Part shown: one piece after another, positions 8,960 through 20,389 of the stretch
Numbering within the stretch: position 1 is the first letter of the stretch
Layout of the letters: each line of letters starts with the position of its first letter
Source of the DNA: Girardinichthys multiradiatus
Lineage: Eukaryota > Chordata > Actinopteri > Cyprinodontiformes > Goodeidae
Reading direction: 5' to 3'
NCBI RefSeq assembly: GCF_021462225.1
Contig: NC_061804.1
Coordinates: forward strand, 41,541,975 to 41,605,974
Length of the DNA: 64,000 bases
Program-made: the position numbers and the translations under genes
The notes under the pieces: model-generated
Seen by the model: only the letters and a program-made list of their open reading frames with translations
What the model was told of the DNA's origin: nothing
Database searches by the model: none

Positions 8960-9404
8960 ACACAAAAGGTTTAAACAGGTTTACTGAAATCATGTTTTCT
9001 GGCAGTCGGGATTCCGTAATCCTCTGGTTTCCGGGATCGGCTGACTATGAGAGAGAGGAATGTTATTATCACGAAGGTGGTATTGAATCTTGAGGGTGTG
9101 AAGACTGGGCTTACTTGTAGCTGAGTATGATGGTTCTGGGAAGGGGAGAGCAAGCCACGGAGAGTGAGACTGGCTGGTGAGCGCGCTGTGCGAGAGGGCT
9201 TCCTCTGGTGGTGTTTGACATTGGAGGGTGGACAGGCAGGGCAGGTGAAGTGAGAAGCAAACGCGCAAATTGGTCTTCGAAGCGATTCTTGAGCTGAGGT
9301 AACTTCATCAAAGTAGTTACTGACTGGCAGGAGGCTTGACCATGGTGGCTCTTCCCATAAATGAACTTGGCTTGTTGTCAACATGGAGGGACCAGGGCCA
9401 CGGA
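8960..9404 (-). repeat. Gypsy 5' LTR
   Basis: The segment 9077-9404 repeats 3832-4136 directly. The LTR probably continues to about 8960, where the minus strand shows TTTCCCTGGTGTGCTG, a possible LTR end and primer site about 40 bp before the gag start. The outer end near 9404 is defined by loss of similarity to the left copy. The exact inner end is uncertain because the matching part of the left LTR is missing. Confidence 0.6.
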
Positions 9405-9585
9405 GGTAGTGATGTGTCCAGTGTGCCGATGTTTCGGAGCGTGTGTCGAGTAGTAAAGGCAGACATTTTGTGACGACGTATGTGGTGACGTTCGAGGCCT
9501 CGAGAGCCAGTGTCACACCATATTCTGTGACCACTGTATCTTGTGACCATAGGAGGCACTGTTGCATTTTTCCACCGTATCTTGG
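9405..9585. other. Unassigned flank between gypsy LTR and palindrome
   Basis: About 180 bp with several CpG-containing words (GTGTGTCGAG, GACGACG, GGCCTCGAGAG). No convincing coding frame; a long minus-strand frame here crosses the LTR boundary and is a chance frame. It may be the outer arm of whatever repeat contains the palindrome. Confidence 0.4.
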
Positions 9586-10645
9586 CCTCAAACAAGAGTA
9601 TTCTAGCCCAATTCCGTAAGCTTGGCCGAAGAGAGTGGGGAAAACAAACGCAAAAAAATATCCGAGCAAGCCGTCGTTTCTTGAAAAGGTGACTTGCATA
9701 GAAAATTCTAGACTCAATTCTCACACGATAAGAGAGCTACAGGACCAGTGCTCATGCACACTAGTACTATTATTACTATTATTATTATAAAACGTATTCA
9801 AGTAGTTGTTTTGTGTTGACATGATTGTTTGCTTTTATTTACACTGACGTAATAGGTAACATTAAATATAGACGGTCAGATAATGACAGCTGATATCACA
9901 ACTTGTAACCATAGCTGCTGTAACTTATTTAAAAGACAAAAAAATTCAGACATACTGTTTCTGATGACTCTTTACCTCCTACAATAAATAGAAAGTAGCA
10001 TTTGACCTCAAACATCCTGATTATTTTTGAAATATACACAGTCACAATATATGATAACAGCTGTCATAACCTGTCAGATTTTTATATATTGTAGGAGGTA
10101 AAGAGCCATCACAAACAGTTTGGTTCAATTATTTAGTCTTTTATTATAAGTTACAGAACGGTCACGATATATGGTTACATCTGTCATATCCCGTGACTGG
10201 GTATATTTCAATAACAATCATGATGTTTGTGGTCAAATGTTACTTTTTATTCATTTTAGGAGGTAAAGAGTCACAAGAAACAGTTTGGTTCAATTATTTA
10301 GTGTTTTCCTACAAGTTACAGTAGCTACGGTTACAAGTTGTGATATCAGCTGTCATAATATCTGACCATCTATATTTAGTGTCAGTGTAAACAAAAGCAA
10401 ACAAAAGTGTCAACACAAAATAACTACTTGAATACGTTTTGATAATAACAATAATAATACCAATGTGCATGAGCCCTGGTCCTGTTGCTCTCTTATCGTG
10501 GGAGAGTTGAGTTTACAATTTTCTATGCAAGTCAGCTTTTGAAGAAAAGACAGGGCTTGCTCGGATTTTTCTTTGCGTTTGTTTGCCCCACTCTCTTCGG
10601 CCAAGCTTGCGCAGGTAGCGTAGAATACTTTTATTTGAGGCCTGC
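9586..10645. repeat. Large imperfect palindrome (arms ~455-460 bp, spacer ~145 bp)
   Basis: The left arm 9586-10047 is the inverted complement of 10193-10645. Matching anchors include the GGCCTCAAA region, AAGCTTGGCC (9618-9627) with its partner 10599-10608, CGTATTCAAGTAGTT, TGACAGCTGATATCACAAC, CTTTACCTCCTA (9971-9980 with 10258-10267) and TGAAATATACNCAGTCAC. The spacer contains a third copy of TAGGAGGTAAAGAG, so the inner part is also built from a shorter repeat. No transposase frame is present. It is best read as a foldback or long-TIR non-autonomous element, or an inverted duplication. Confidence 0.8.
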
Positions 10646-10689
10646 ATGTGATTTGAAGTATAAAGGACAGCACAATGCTGCTGATTTCT

Positions 10690-10905
10690 ATGGAGAGCCG
10701 ATTCATTCAAATTTAAATAAATAAATAAATATTGCTATTGATAAATTATTAATAAACATTCCATGAAATAAATAAATATCCCCATGAAATAAAACAAAAT
10801 AGTTATGTTAAAAGAAATGTTCATCTTATTTTATTTAATTCATTTCAATATTTATTTAATTTACTTAAAGATTTATTTATTTATTTCATAATGCAGTTTT
10901 ATTTT
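10690..10905. repeat. AT-rich stretch with (AAAT)n-like runs
   Basis: Repeated AAATAAATAAAT and ATTTATTTATTT blocks on opposite sides of a short centre give an inverted, low-complexity region. No gene. Confidence 0.7.
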
Positions 10906-11152
10906 AATTTGTAAAGCTACTTCACATATTACAGTGACTTACTTTTTAACCTCATATTTCATTTTAAGCTCTTTTTATTTCATGTTCTTATATTCAAATG
11001 AGGGGGTGGAGTTTTATCTGCTGGGTGACGCTGGGACAGCAGGGCCGAGCTCAATTCATGGCAGTGGCTGGCAGAAGCATGCTGCTGCCTGCCAGAAGAC
11101 AGCATGCTGGAGCTGCTGCCTGGAGGGTATGGTGGCCCAGAGGTGTCAGGTC

Positions 11153-11452
11153 AAATACAAAAGCCGCAACACCGCAATACAAGAGCCACAACACAAATAC
11201 AAAAGCCGCAACACAAATACAAGAGCTGCAAAACAAACACAAGAGACGCAACACAAATACAAGAGCCGCAACACAAATACAAGAGCTGCAACACAAATAC
11301 AAAGCCGCAACACAAATACCAGAGCCGCAACACAAATACAAAAGCAGCAACACAAATACAAAAGCCACAACACACATACAAGAGCCGCAACACACATACA
11401 AGAGCCGCAACACAAATACAAAAGCCGCAACACAAATACAAGAGCCACAACG
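11153..11452 (+). repeat. Minisatellite, 20-bp unit, about 15 copies
   Basis: The unit is close to AACACAAATACAAGAGCCGC with point changes (GCTGC, CCACA, AGCAGC) and an occasional 1-bp loss. Because 20 is not a multiple of three and the unit has no stop in any frame, long open frames appear in all three forward frames and on the minus strand. These frames are repeat artefacts, not genes. Confidence 0.92.
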
Positions 11453-11459
11453 GAAGTCA

Positions 11460-12849
11460 CGCAACCTGCAACAGAAGTAACAGTGCCGGTTGAATGAAAC
11501 AACGGGAAGAGAAGCTTTGCTTGCTCACAGCAGACAAATCTTGCCCGTTTGATAAGTTAAATGCTGTTTTTTATACTCAGTCACACTGATTGGAACTATG
11601 AGTCTACAATGAGCTTTGACTTTGTTGCGTAAGTTAACTTACGCAGTTACAACTGCGGTCAAGTGAGCCGACAGTCAGAAACTAGCGCCAATTCACAACA
11701 CACGTCGTTTCAACGCACTTCACAAAAGGGAGGTACATACATTCCAATTAATCCTAACCATTGAACAGTGCAATCAGATTCAGTTAGTTATTCAAATTGG
11801 ATAAAAAGTTTTTCTGTCTAAGGAAACCCAGCAGTTAGTGACTTGCAGCATTCACTCCTCCCGGATGAGCATGTAGAGACAGTGGACAGTCACTGGCGTT
11901 GACTTTGCAGCAATCCCTCATACTGAGCATGCATGTAGCAACACTGGAGAGGAAAAACTCCCTTTTAACAGGAAGAAACCTCCAGCAGAACCAGGCTAAG
12001 TGTGAGCGGCCATCTGCCACGACCGGCAGGGGGTATGAGAGAACAGAGCAGAGACACAAAGAGAACAAAGAAGCACTGATCCAGGAGTACTTTCTATGGG
12101 AAGGAAAAGTAAATGTTAATGGATGTAGCTCCTTTAGTCGTTTCACCTACAAAGAAAGAACAGATAAACTCTGAGCCAGTTTTCAAGGTTAGAGTCAGGC
12201 CAGGTGTAGCTTCTAGGAAGAGAAAAGAGAGAGAACAAAGTTAAAAGCTGAAATAACAGCACATAATGCAAAATTGGAGAGTAGTGTGAGAATGTAGCAA
12301 AGAAGGTGAAAGTGGTCATTATGTCCTCCAGCAGTCTAAGCCTATAGCAGCATAACTACAGAGATAGCTCAGGATAACCTAAGCCACTCTAACTATAAGC
12401 TTTATCAAAAAGGAACATTTAAGCCTAGCCTTAAAAGTAGACAGTTTGTCTATCTAGAGCCCAATGATGGCCATTGTTATGCTAAAAACTACAACGATTG
12501 GGATACCTCTCTCTGTCAGATTGACCATAACCATTGGAAAAGAGAGGGGGTCATACAGGTAGCAGAAATGGAGGGTGTGTTTGCACCTCAACCATAACTG
12601 AGCCGAATGAATTATTCAAATTCATTTAGAAATTAATTTGAGTAGTTCATTTCTAAAAGTGAAAGTTTTTAAGGGTGAAAAAAATGAGACTTTGATAAAT
12701 TATTTCCAAATGTTTTCTTCCTTTAACGTGATATAAATGCTGTAAAATTGTACTGAAAAATAAAAAGTTATTTTACGAGGAAAATATGAGCAGTAAAAAA
12801 ATGTGCTTTAACCTGGTTATAGAAATTCGTATTTGTTTTTTTTGTTTGT
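11460..12849. other. Non-coding stretch with a common teleost repeat at about 11940-12060
   Basis: The part near 11945-12035 (GGAAAAACTCCC, AAACCTCCAGCAGAACCAGG, GCGGCCATCTGCC) is a sequence I recognise as widely dispersed in fish genomes, but I cannot assign its class. The rest shows no coding frame beyond chance length. The final ~250 bp before 12850 is AT-rich and forms the left flank of ERV copy B. Confidence 0.5.
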
Positions 12850-13463
12850 TGTTAGGAATAACCCTTATTAAAATGACTCATAGCTGTTTTTCCCATTTAT
12901 ACCATAGTGATATAAAGTATAAGTTCTAATGTTTTTCTTTTGTTAGAATAGGATAAGAATGCTCATAGACATACATTACAAGGATAAATGGCCCAAGGTT
13001 TGTCACGAATGACCTGAGGATGGGGCACTGGGGTTGATAGTGGAGCAGCCGGTATAACTGGTTTGATTATAAAGCCACGGCACACTTAGAATAAGTATGG
13101 ACACCCGCTACAACACAATGTACCAGATAGACACCACAATGGTGACACATAGTCTACTGATAATCACTGAGGGAGGGCACATCCATTGCATTGGAGTGCC
13201 AGATATAAAAACTATATGTGACCTTCTATCGAGGCTCTTCAACATCCTCTAACAGACGGCGACGGTCCGAGACGGGAGCCTCATTGCTGATCTCTGTAAT
13301 CATTCCTCTGCCTTAATTTAGATTAAAAGAGCTAAAAGTTAGAAACTGGTTGAAAATCATTCATTTAAGAGTCTTTAGATAGAATGTGTGATCGCTTCTG
13401 GGGTCCAAATTCCGGAGAAGCTCCGAGGCATCTAACCACCAACAGGGTGCGGTAGCTTGGACA
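12850..13463 (+). repeat. ERV 5' LTR, copy B (614 bp)
   Basis: Begins TGTTAGGAATAACC and ends GGACA; aligned along its length with LTR A and LTR C. A TATAAAAA-like box lies near 13204, followed by a CTCTTCAACATCC region that could hold the transcription start. Downstream an AATTTAGATTAAAAGAG segment is shared by all copies. The three LTRs differ at scattered positions and short indels. Confidence 0.88.
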
Positions 13464-13466
13464 AAT

Positions 13467-13479
13467 TGGTGTTTCCGCC
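13467..13479 (+). other. Primer-binding site of ERV copy B (tRNA-Val type)
   Basis: TGGTGTTTCCGCC starts three bases after the LTR. These 13 bases are the exact complement of the 3' end of vertebrate tRNA-Val with CCA added. Beyond that the match fails (AGCACC). It marks the start of minus-strand DNA synthesis in a living relative. Confidence 0.75.
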
Positions 13480-13560
13480 AGCACCCCAGAAGCGAAATCC
13501 ACTTTTGGATAGGATAGGGTTGCCACGGAAGAACAACACATCACAGCAGCGGCCGCAAAC

Positions 13561-13573
13561 TAAAAGGTAAGGA
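13561..13573 (+). promoter_or_regulatory. Candidate 5' splice donor in ERV leader
   Basis: AAAAG|GTAAGG about 100 bp after the primer site is a strong donor sequence and is conserved in copy A (minus strand, about 3114). Retroviruses use a leader donor for the spliced envelope mRNA. No matching acceptor was fixed. Confidence 0.45.
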
Positions 13574-13900
13574 GATTCCTATTGAAAAATCTCCAGTGTT
13601 TTTCCTGTAAAAACACTCCGGCTGTGTTGTTAGTTCTGAGTGAGCTGTTTTTGTAATTCTTGGAGGCAGAGCAATGGTTCAGAATAATTGTTGCGAACGC
13701 GTTAAACCGTAAGGCGTGTAGATAAGCGGTGCGATTTTATTGGTGTCAGCCCGGGAAGAAAGGTACAATCTTCTAAAAGATAGCTAAAATCTAGGGGTGT
13801 AGGTTTCGAGTTCCTTTATTGTGTGCAAGGAAAGATCGGTTTCCCTCGCACACAACATAAAAGCCCCCTCCCTGAATGGGCACGCTAATACTCGGTTCGG

Positions 13901-14180
13901 GGTTTGTCGGGTCCTGACCATCCCATAAGGAGGGTCAAAAGATACTACCGAGGGGAAGTGTATGGGTTTAAACGGCCTCCCTGATCTTCTTAAAAGATCT
14001 CAAAGCTGCCCACTTCTTTGAAATTAAACATGCAGGGCTATAAATGCGCATACCCGGGTAAGGTTTGTCGGGTCCTGACCATTCCATAAGAACGGTCAAA
14101 AGATACTGCCGGGGGGAGTGATACGGGTTTAAAAGGCCTCTCTAACCTTGTTAAAGAAAAAGGTTTAAAAGCCGCCCGCT
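13901..14180 (+). repeat. 161-bp tandem duplication in ERV copy B leader
   Basis: GGTTTGTCGGGTCCTGACCA starts at 13901 and again at 14062; each is followed by a (C/T)CATAAG...GGTCAAAAGATACT block and a TTAAA(A/C)GGCCT block. Copy A (about 2690-2810) has a single unit, so the duplication arose in copy B or its immediate parent. Confidence 0.75.
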
Positions 14181-14472
14181 CTTTTTTATTATTTTTGAGT
14201 AAACAGCTGTATAAAGATAAAAGTGTTACATCAATTGGCCAGTGTAGATGTGCGAGAGTCGATAAGTGAGCTGACTGAAGTGACGGGGGACACATTAGAC
14301 TGACGGACTTTTATTGCTACATGCTAAGCTAACATGCTAAGCTAACACACCCTAGCTCACTGAATAAACTCTACTGTTAATAAGCTTTGGTGTCTGAGAG
14401 ATAACGGAATAAGCTCTCATGTGGACCAGGAAACAGTGCTGTACCGCCTGGTTGGCCAGAGTGTTTTAACGT

Positions 14473-14679
14473 GTGTGTGAATATAGAGAAAAACTGAGAG
14501 AATCACTAGAAAATGAGCTCCCTGCTTGTTCCGTAGGAGCAATGCTTGGAGACAGGGAGGAGAAATATATTATCAAGTTTCAACCACAAAGATGCTTTAA
14601 CAAGTTTAAACAACAGTTTGATGGAGCTTGTTTGGGTCCCGAAATAATTGTCGAGTCACCAGAAAACGGTAAGAAATAA
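14473..14679 (+). pseudogene. Gag-like or leader reading frame of ERV copy B
   Basis: A 68-codon frame (MCEYREKLRESLENELPA..., KFQPQRCFNKFKQQFDGAC, IIVESPENG) shared with copy A at 2089-2352. It starts about 1 kb after the primer site. The conserved core is bracketed by TTGTTCCGTAG (acceptor-like, ends near 14536) and ACG|GTAAGAAA (donor-like, near 14669), so it could instead be an exon. Family not recognised; no enzyme motif. Confidence 0.35.
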
Positions 14680-15713
14680 TTTTTAACCATTAAGTGACAC
14701 AAAGTGGTTCCACTCTAAAATTCTGTATTTACAGGGTAATCAAACCTTCACGTGGCCAATGTCTGTCCATTTTGTCTGTCTGTTTTTGTGAAATGAGTGT
14801 CTGTTTCATATTATGTAAAAGGTAGGGTATATGTGGAAGGGTACATTCAATTGAAATTATTTTCTGATATGAAACAAATTGGAATTTTGAGTTTTTAGGT
14901 CTGGAGAAGCAGTCCTGGCCATGGACCGCCTGCTTGAAAGGTAAAAACATTTTAAACAATCTGACGCTCTGATCCTCAGCAGTAACATAATAATATTAGG
15001 TCAGTTCTTTATGATAACACGAAAGGAAGTGCCAGAAAGGGACAATCTCTCCCCTCAAAACAGCATTTTAACAGATGGCTTGACTTTTTCCAGTCAGGTT
15101 CAGAATGATCAAATTAAACTCAAATTTAACACAAGATGAAGTGCACCTTAACAGAATTACTGGACTGGACTGAAATGGAGAAAACTTGAGTTAACTGAAA
15201 CAAACTTTAGTTACTTGAAATCAATACAAAGTGTAATTTGTAGCTGACTGAAACTGTACAGTGTGTTTATAAAACTGGGTAAGACAAACTAAGATTATAA
15301 GACATTACATGCCCTTCATTTCTGTGTTCATCAATTTCATTAAGCCTTCTAAACGGATGAGGAGTGAGTTTTTCCACAGGTTACAGTTACAGTTAAATAT
15401 AATTGAACCATATTTTAAAAAAATTGTATATATGGTTCAGATTTAATACTTACATTCATAATTAAATGAACACAATACTCTGACCCTTTTTGATGCCTAC
15501 ACTACACATAAGAACAGACCAGTCGAGGTATGGAAAGAGATTAATATAAGCACTAGAACCAATGAAATTAGCACTTCACATTATTAGAATAATAGCAACT
15601 AATAAAAACTAGTGACCCCACTCTTAAATATAATAAGGACTTACTGCATTAGAAAATATAGATGGATCTAAATAAAGCTAGATTAGAATAGAACATTCAG
15701 AACTGTTATAATC

Positions 15714-15956
15714 TTGCTGATGAATACTACAAACATTGTTATGGAACCAGATGATTACAAGAGAGCAGCTTTATCAGGGCCAAACAGAAACATTTGTAGG
15801 GAAGACCCAATGTCCTTCGACCTGATTTTGACTTTATTTAAGCCTAAATATCATGAAACCATACCAGTAGTGACAGGTCTTATTAACATCTTGGATGGCA
15901 CATATTATGTAGCAGCACCAGTTGTGGAAAACTCTTGTAAGGATTATGATTATTGA
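15714..15956 (+). pseudogene. Small ERV reading frame, copy B version, cut by nested element
   Basis: The frame contains MEPDDYKRAALSGPNRNICR and TIPVVTGLIN, nearly as in copy A (935-1147). Its last codons run into the LTR of the nested element that starts at 15936, so the natural end is lost. The ATG of the conserved part is at about 15738; the upstream residues are not shared. Function unknown. Confidence 0.35.
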
Positions 15957-16548
15957 TTAATTAATATTCATCAAAAACTATAATTTAAAATCATAATTTG
16001 AAAAAAATTGTATTTCTTAACTAAAAATCATTACTCACGAATAGAAATCAGAGATGTCCTCTGGTGTTGTGATTATTGGCTCAAAGCTCTTTAATAATTA
16101 CAAATCATGGATCACGCGTCCATGATCAAATTAAAGAAATAAAATGGTAATTTCTCATCCGTCCAGGAGGGGAAAAGATGAACCGTTAGTTGACTGCATT
16201 ACACAAGGAGGAAAACTCATCTCCTTGGACATAGAACCTCTGTGGGTTTCCACCTGCTCCGGGTGTCGTCGTGGTCTTCGATCGGTAAATAAATCTCCTG
16301 ATCTTCTCGTATCAGACAGATTTCCAGCTTTCAAGCTCTTCCGGGAATGGCCTTGTGGAGCAAACGTTCGCCCGCGAGCTTTTGTCTCTCCAGATATGCG
16401 CCTCCGTTGCACTGTCCTGTGAGACAGGCGGGAAAAAGGCAACGAAACTCTGCATCTCAGTGGGTTTATGGTCCCAGTGACGTCAGAGCTGCGATGTCTC
16501 TTGAGCTGCGCATGTCAAAATGAGCAACCAAAATGGATGACCCCAACA
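15936..16548 (-). repeat. 3' LTR of the nested element (about 613 bp)
   Basis: Minus-strand start TGTTGGGGTCATCC at 16548 follows a purine tract (AGAGGGGA), and the LTR ends CCTTACA at 15936. Only 15936 to about 16106 is repeated at the other end of the element. An ATCATGGATCACGCGTCCATGATC-like interrupted palindrome spans about 16102-16125. Frames on both strands at 16144-16442 lie inside the LTR and are not genes. Confidence 0.6.
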
Positions 16549-19400
16549 TCCCCTCTAGGTTCGAAGGGTGTGATTAATCGCAGTCTTTGAAGCTACCGGG
16601 TCCATCCACCATAGGAGCTGAGACTCAATGATCCATGATCCATGAAGAAGCAAAAGAAATAAAGAAAAAACAAAAATACTGTCCCTGTGTGCCTCTTGGC
16701 AGGAACGGGAGTTCACAGTTCAGTTTGTTTCTCAAAGGCCTATGACTGGGCAGGATAAGATTAGCCTGGGCAGGACTAAACTCTGACTAACTCATACCTG
16801 TCTATGTCATTCAATGAGGAAAATACAAAAACAATACATTCACATCAATCACATCATCATCACATTCTTTTGCTCATCAGCTCTGGTAACCCTGAGACAA
16901 AGTGAAACAACCATAAAAAGAAAGAAGGAAAAACAAGATAACCAAATAATGGGGTCATAGCTTAGTCGTCCAATTCCAGTCAGGCACCGGAATCAGTGTT
17001 GGGACCTACAGCCATGGATTTCAACATCAAAACTCCGGTACAAACATTTCTGGAACTTTCAAAATAAATGGCATTTAACTGACTTCCAGCACAAGTCGGA
17101 AGGGGGGAGGGGGGTAGCAGAGGACTTCCCACGATGACACTGCCCGCATATAAGCCCCCACCTTTCCGCAAGTCTTTCTCTTCCACACCGATGACCATCG
17201 GGATAGGAGGGAACAAGGCGCGCTGATGTCTTTTGCTGGCAAAAAGACATCAATTAAACTGGATCCAAAGCCATACGATCATCGATCATATGCAAAGTTA
17301 AGTAGAATGAAATACTGTCTGTGTATCCGGTATTTTCATTCATTTCATTTCAATTAAGGTACAAGCATTGCTGACTGTCTCTCCGAGGCCCCGCAGACTC
17401 AAACGGTGTTCGAGAGAGGCCCCGGCAAGGACACAGCCTGAAGGAAGACGGCAGAAACCACAGCGGACAACGTCCGTTCTTCATCCACAGCTGGAGGTTA
17501 GCGGGAAGCTAACCCTTTGTTCACAGAACGAATGCACCTTCTGATCGGGAGAAACTGAGGAAGTTAGCGGGAAGCTAACCCCTTCGTTCACGGTGGATAT
17601 CTCTTCAACCTTCGTCGCTTGGACAACATTCCTCACCACAATTCATGAGGTTAAGTGTTTGGGCAGAATAATATAGAGACAGATTTAGGATGAAATAATC
17701 TGAACGTTTTCATTCTATGAAGTTTTGTTTTTGTGAAATCCGGCTATCTTAGTGCTAGTAGGCTAGCTACAGTGCGTGCTGGTTGGTGTTCTTTGTATGT
17801 TTTAAAGTTAAGATAAACTTTATTTAGAGGGTGGTTTTAAACAGAACATTGCTCATAACGCGCCGTCCGCCCTTATGCATTTTTAACCCTTTTGTTAACC
17901 CTGGTATTTTTAAAGGTGTGTGCTGATTCTGGTGCTGATTCTGGTGCTAAGCTATCCGCTTCTTGGTTAGCTTAACGGCTAACCGGTAGAGAACATGTGG
18001 GTGCTACAGATGGCATGCTACAGATAGCGACTATTCAACAGAAAGGTTGTTGGTTTTCAAGCTAGTGAATAATAGTCCCTGAACATCATTTACTAGATTT
18101 GATAACAGGGTAGACACCATTAAGCCCATTTCTGCAGAAAGATTTGGCTCTTTTCCAAAATACTCTCTTAATAATATTTCTTCAAATATTATTTTAATAA
18201 ATAAAGGCAGCTAGTTAGACACTGTTGAGAGTTGGTCATCCAGAAGGGTGGTTTTATTCAGCAGATCTTTATTTAAAATATTATTTTATTAAGATAATAT
18301 TTTATCTGATCTTGCATTGTGAAGGGTTGTCTAAATGTTGCTGATTATTGCCTAAGTTAGTTCCAAGACTAACTTAACTTCACTTCCAGATTCTTCAAGA
18401 TAATCCTTGGTTCTCAAACATAAACATTGCATGGTAATGTTGCATCACTCTTTTGGTCATGATTTCCAATCATCTTTAATCAACTTGTTTATATTGTACA
18501 TAGCCCATTAGTCTTCATTATTCTTTCATTCTGCTTGGTAGTTTAGTTGAATTGTTTTAGCATAGTAAAGAGTTTGTTGATTGAAATATGTTTGACTTTG
18601 AGTTGACTTATTTTTGTTAATAAATTCTTGTATTTTAAGAAATTGTGTGAATTCATTCCATATATGTGCAGAGTTTATGCTGTTCAATAATGCCAGAGCT
18701 CGTCTCACACCTTTCTATTCTGTCCTAATACCATCGCCTTATTGGGCTGGTATTCACAGGACAATCCTTAACAGACCGAAATATTATTTGATAAAATATT
18801 AAAATATTAATATTAAATATTAAATAATATTCTCAGATTCATATTTACAACATCAGCATGTGGCATTGGCAAAGGTAGCGCTATGAACCCAGGGAAAATA
18901 AATGTGAGGGAGTCAATCCTGGTTTGTAACCAACTGTGCAGTGTTATCTTAACAGAATCCAATGTTTAACATGGGTTTAGGTTTAAACAAATTAGCTCTT
19001 TCAAATGATGATGGGATTTAACATAACTCCTATTTCTGAGACATTTTAGATCGGAAAAAGGAGAGGAAAGAAAAGTGATAATAATGGAACTGCACTACTT
19101 AGGTGTGTTTGTGAAGGTTGCAAGGTGTCTGCTGTGGTGGACTTTAGGATTTTCTCTTCTAAATCCAGCAGAACTCGGCAAGTAGGTATCCATGCCTCGG
19201 TGAAACCGCCTACAGATGAACCAACCTCTCTTAATAAGACTTCGCATGAAATCTCTGGCAGCATGTGTGTCCATTAAATCATTCTTAATCGCTTGAGGGT
19301 CTGCAGTGCATGCAGAGGGTTAATGGAAAAATAGAGTGCAACTTGCAGTTTAACACTGTGTATACCTGACAGGTAGTTATATTTTTAACAGTTCCTGTTG
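16549..19400. other. Non-coding interior of nested element, origin unclear
   Basis: No frame with recognisable domain. Contains a duplicated block TTAGCGGGAAGCTAACCC (about 17499 and 17565), a purine run near 17098-17120, and a long AT-rich tract 18150-18840 that includes AATATTAAATATTAAATAATATT. Some of it resembles LTR or leader sequence of yet another element, but no matching second copy is in the window. Confidence 0.45.
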
Positions 19401-19468
19401 AAGAAAGTTGTTAGTGGTTAGTGCATGTTAGTGTGAGTGTATGAAACATGCACCTATTTAAAATGGTC

Positions 19469-20389
19469 CTACGCACTGGTCTCTACTTTCCCAGACATGG
19501 AGACAAGCTCTGTTCTAGGGGAGGAGAGTTCGATGTAGAACTTTATCTGGTTCAGCAAAAGAGCAGCAGCTGGGATGATGGTGTCATTTGGTGCTGACTT
19601 AATGAAGCTGCATGTCACAGTTAGGAGGAATTTGTTACCTCCTGCTAATTTTGGAGCTGGTTCGGCCCAGTTGGTCTGACGGTGGAACCAAAGTAATGTA
19701 AACCCCCTTTGCTGAAGCAGAGGTTGACAGATTGGCTGTAATGGCTGAAACTGGCAGCAGGTTAAGCATCCTTGGATGTAGACCTGAGTGTTGTGAGACG
19801 TTGGAGGCCAGTACGCCATCTGTTGGAGGGTGTGGAGTGTGGCTTTGCAGCTCCTATGGCCCCCTACAGGAGGGTAATGGGTGTAGGCTAATGTGACCCC
19901 CCTTTGGTCTCTTGGAACAATGCTGAAAGCTTGGGAGAGCTGTTTTATGCCAATCTGCACACTGGAGGTGCACACTCTGGCAGTCTTAAGGAGAGGGCGG
20001 CGCCTGTCTGCTAAGAGGAGTGTGTGGCTGTGTTGTGCCTCAGTTAAAAGGGGATCTTCTTGGCACACGCGGTCATACAGCTCTCTACCAGTTGATAATT
20101 TCTCTAGCCAGAAAGCTAGAAGCACTTCTGGTATGAACATGGTTTCCAGGTGTACATCTTCCACCACTTTGGGGTTGTGATGTTTCACACCTGGGTTCTT
20201 TAAAGAGTGAAGAAATGATGCATGACTGCATCTGGGAGGAGTTTTCTGGGTGGCTGGGTGCAGCTGTGTCCCAGAGGTGCCCATGTCTGGCACCGACGAG
20301 GACCTGAGAGGTTCTTTGGGCTCCTCTAAGCTGGCAACCTGGTTTGTCACCAAGGATGGTTTGCTGCTTGCACCCAGTGGTTTTTGCAC
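19469..20389 (-). pseudogene. Integrase region of nested gypsy-like element
   Basis: A 306-codon frame. Around residues 166-215 it has the H2C2 zinc finger (HYPPVGGHRSCKATL, MAYWPP, CLTCCQF) that precedes retroelement integrase. The core follows (QTNWAEPAPKLAGGNKFLL, TVTCSFIKSAP), but the two aspartates expected in these blocks are not there, and the third catalytic residue cannot be located before the frame ends. The upstream ~150 residues are Pro/Ser-rich and unassigned. It directly continues the protease-side frame through a single TAG at 20390-20392. Confidence 0.7.

Larger units (their letters stand above)
3832..9404 (-). mobile_element. Decayed Ty3/gypsy retrotransposon
   Basis: On the minus strand the order is LTR (to 9404), gag (8915 down, split by a Tc1 element), CCHC knuckle, aspartic protease, reverse transcriptase, RNase H and a second LTR copy (3832-4136). 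The PR-RT-RH order is that of Ty3/gypsy. I found no integrase zinc finger or DDE core between RNase H and the left LTR. Several in-frame stops, at least one frameshift and a changed RT active site show it is dead. The left LTR is cut by ERV copy A. Confidence 0.85.

Noticed and set aside
8971..9724. 248-codon minus-strand frame
   Set aside because: Crosses the boundary of the gypsy LTR into unrelated flank and palindrome; LTRs are non-coding, so it is a chance open frame.
10934..11502. Several long overlapping reading frames on both strands (up to 187 codons)
   Set aside because: They lie in the 20-bp minisatellite, whose unit lacks stops. Their peptides are pure repeat translations in all frames.
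16102..16125. Interrupted palindrome considered as an operator
   Set aside because: Eukaryotic LTR context; no evidence for a binding protein. Kept only as a note in the LTR entry.
16144..16442. Overlapping frames of 92 and 95 codons on opposite strands
   Set aside because: Both fall inside the 3' LTR of the nested element.
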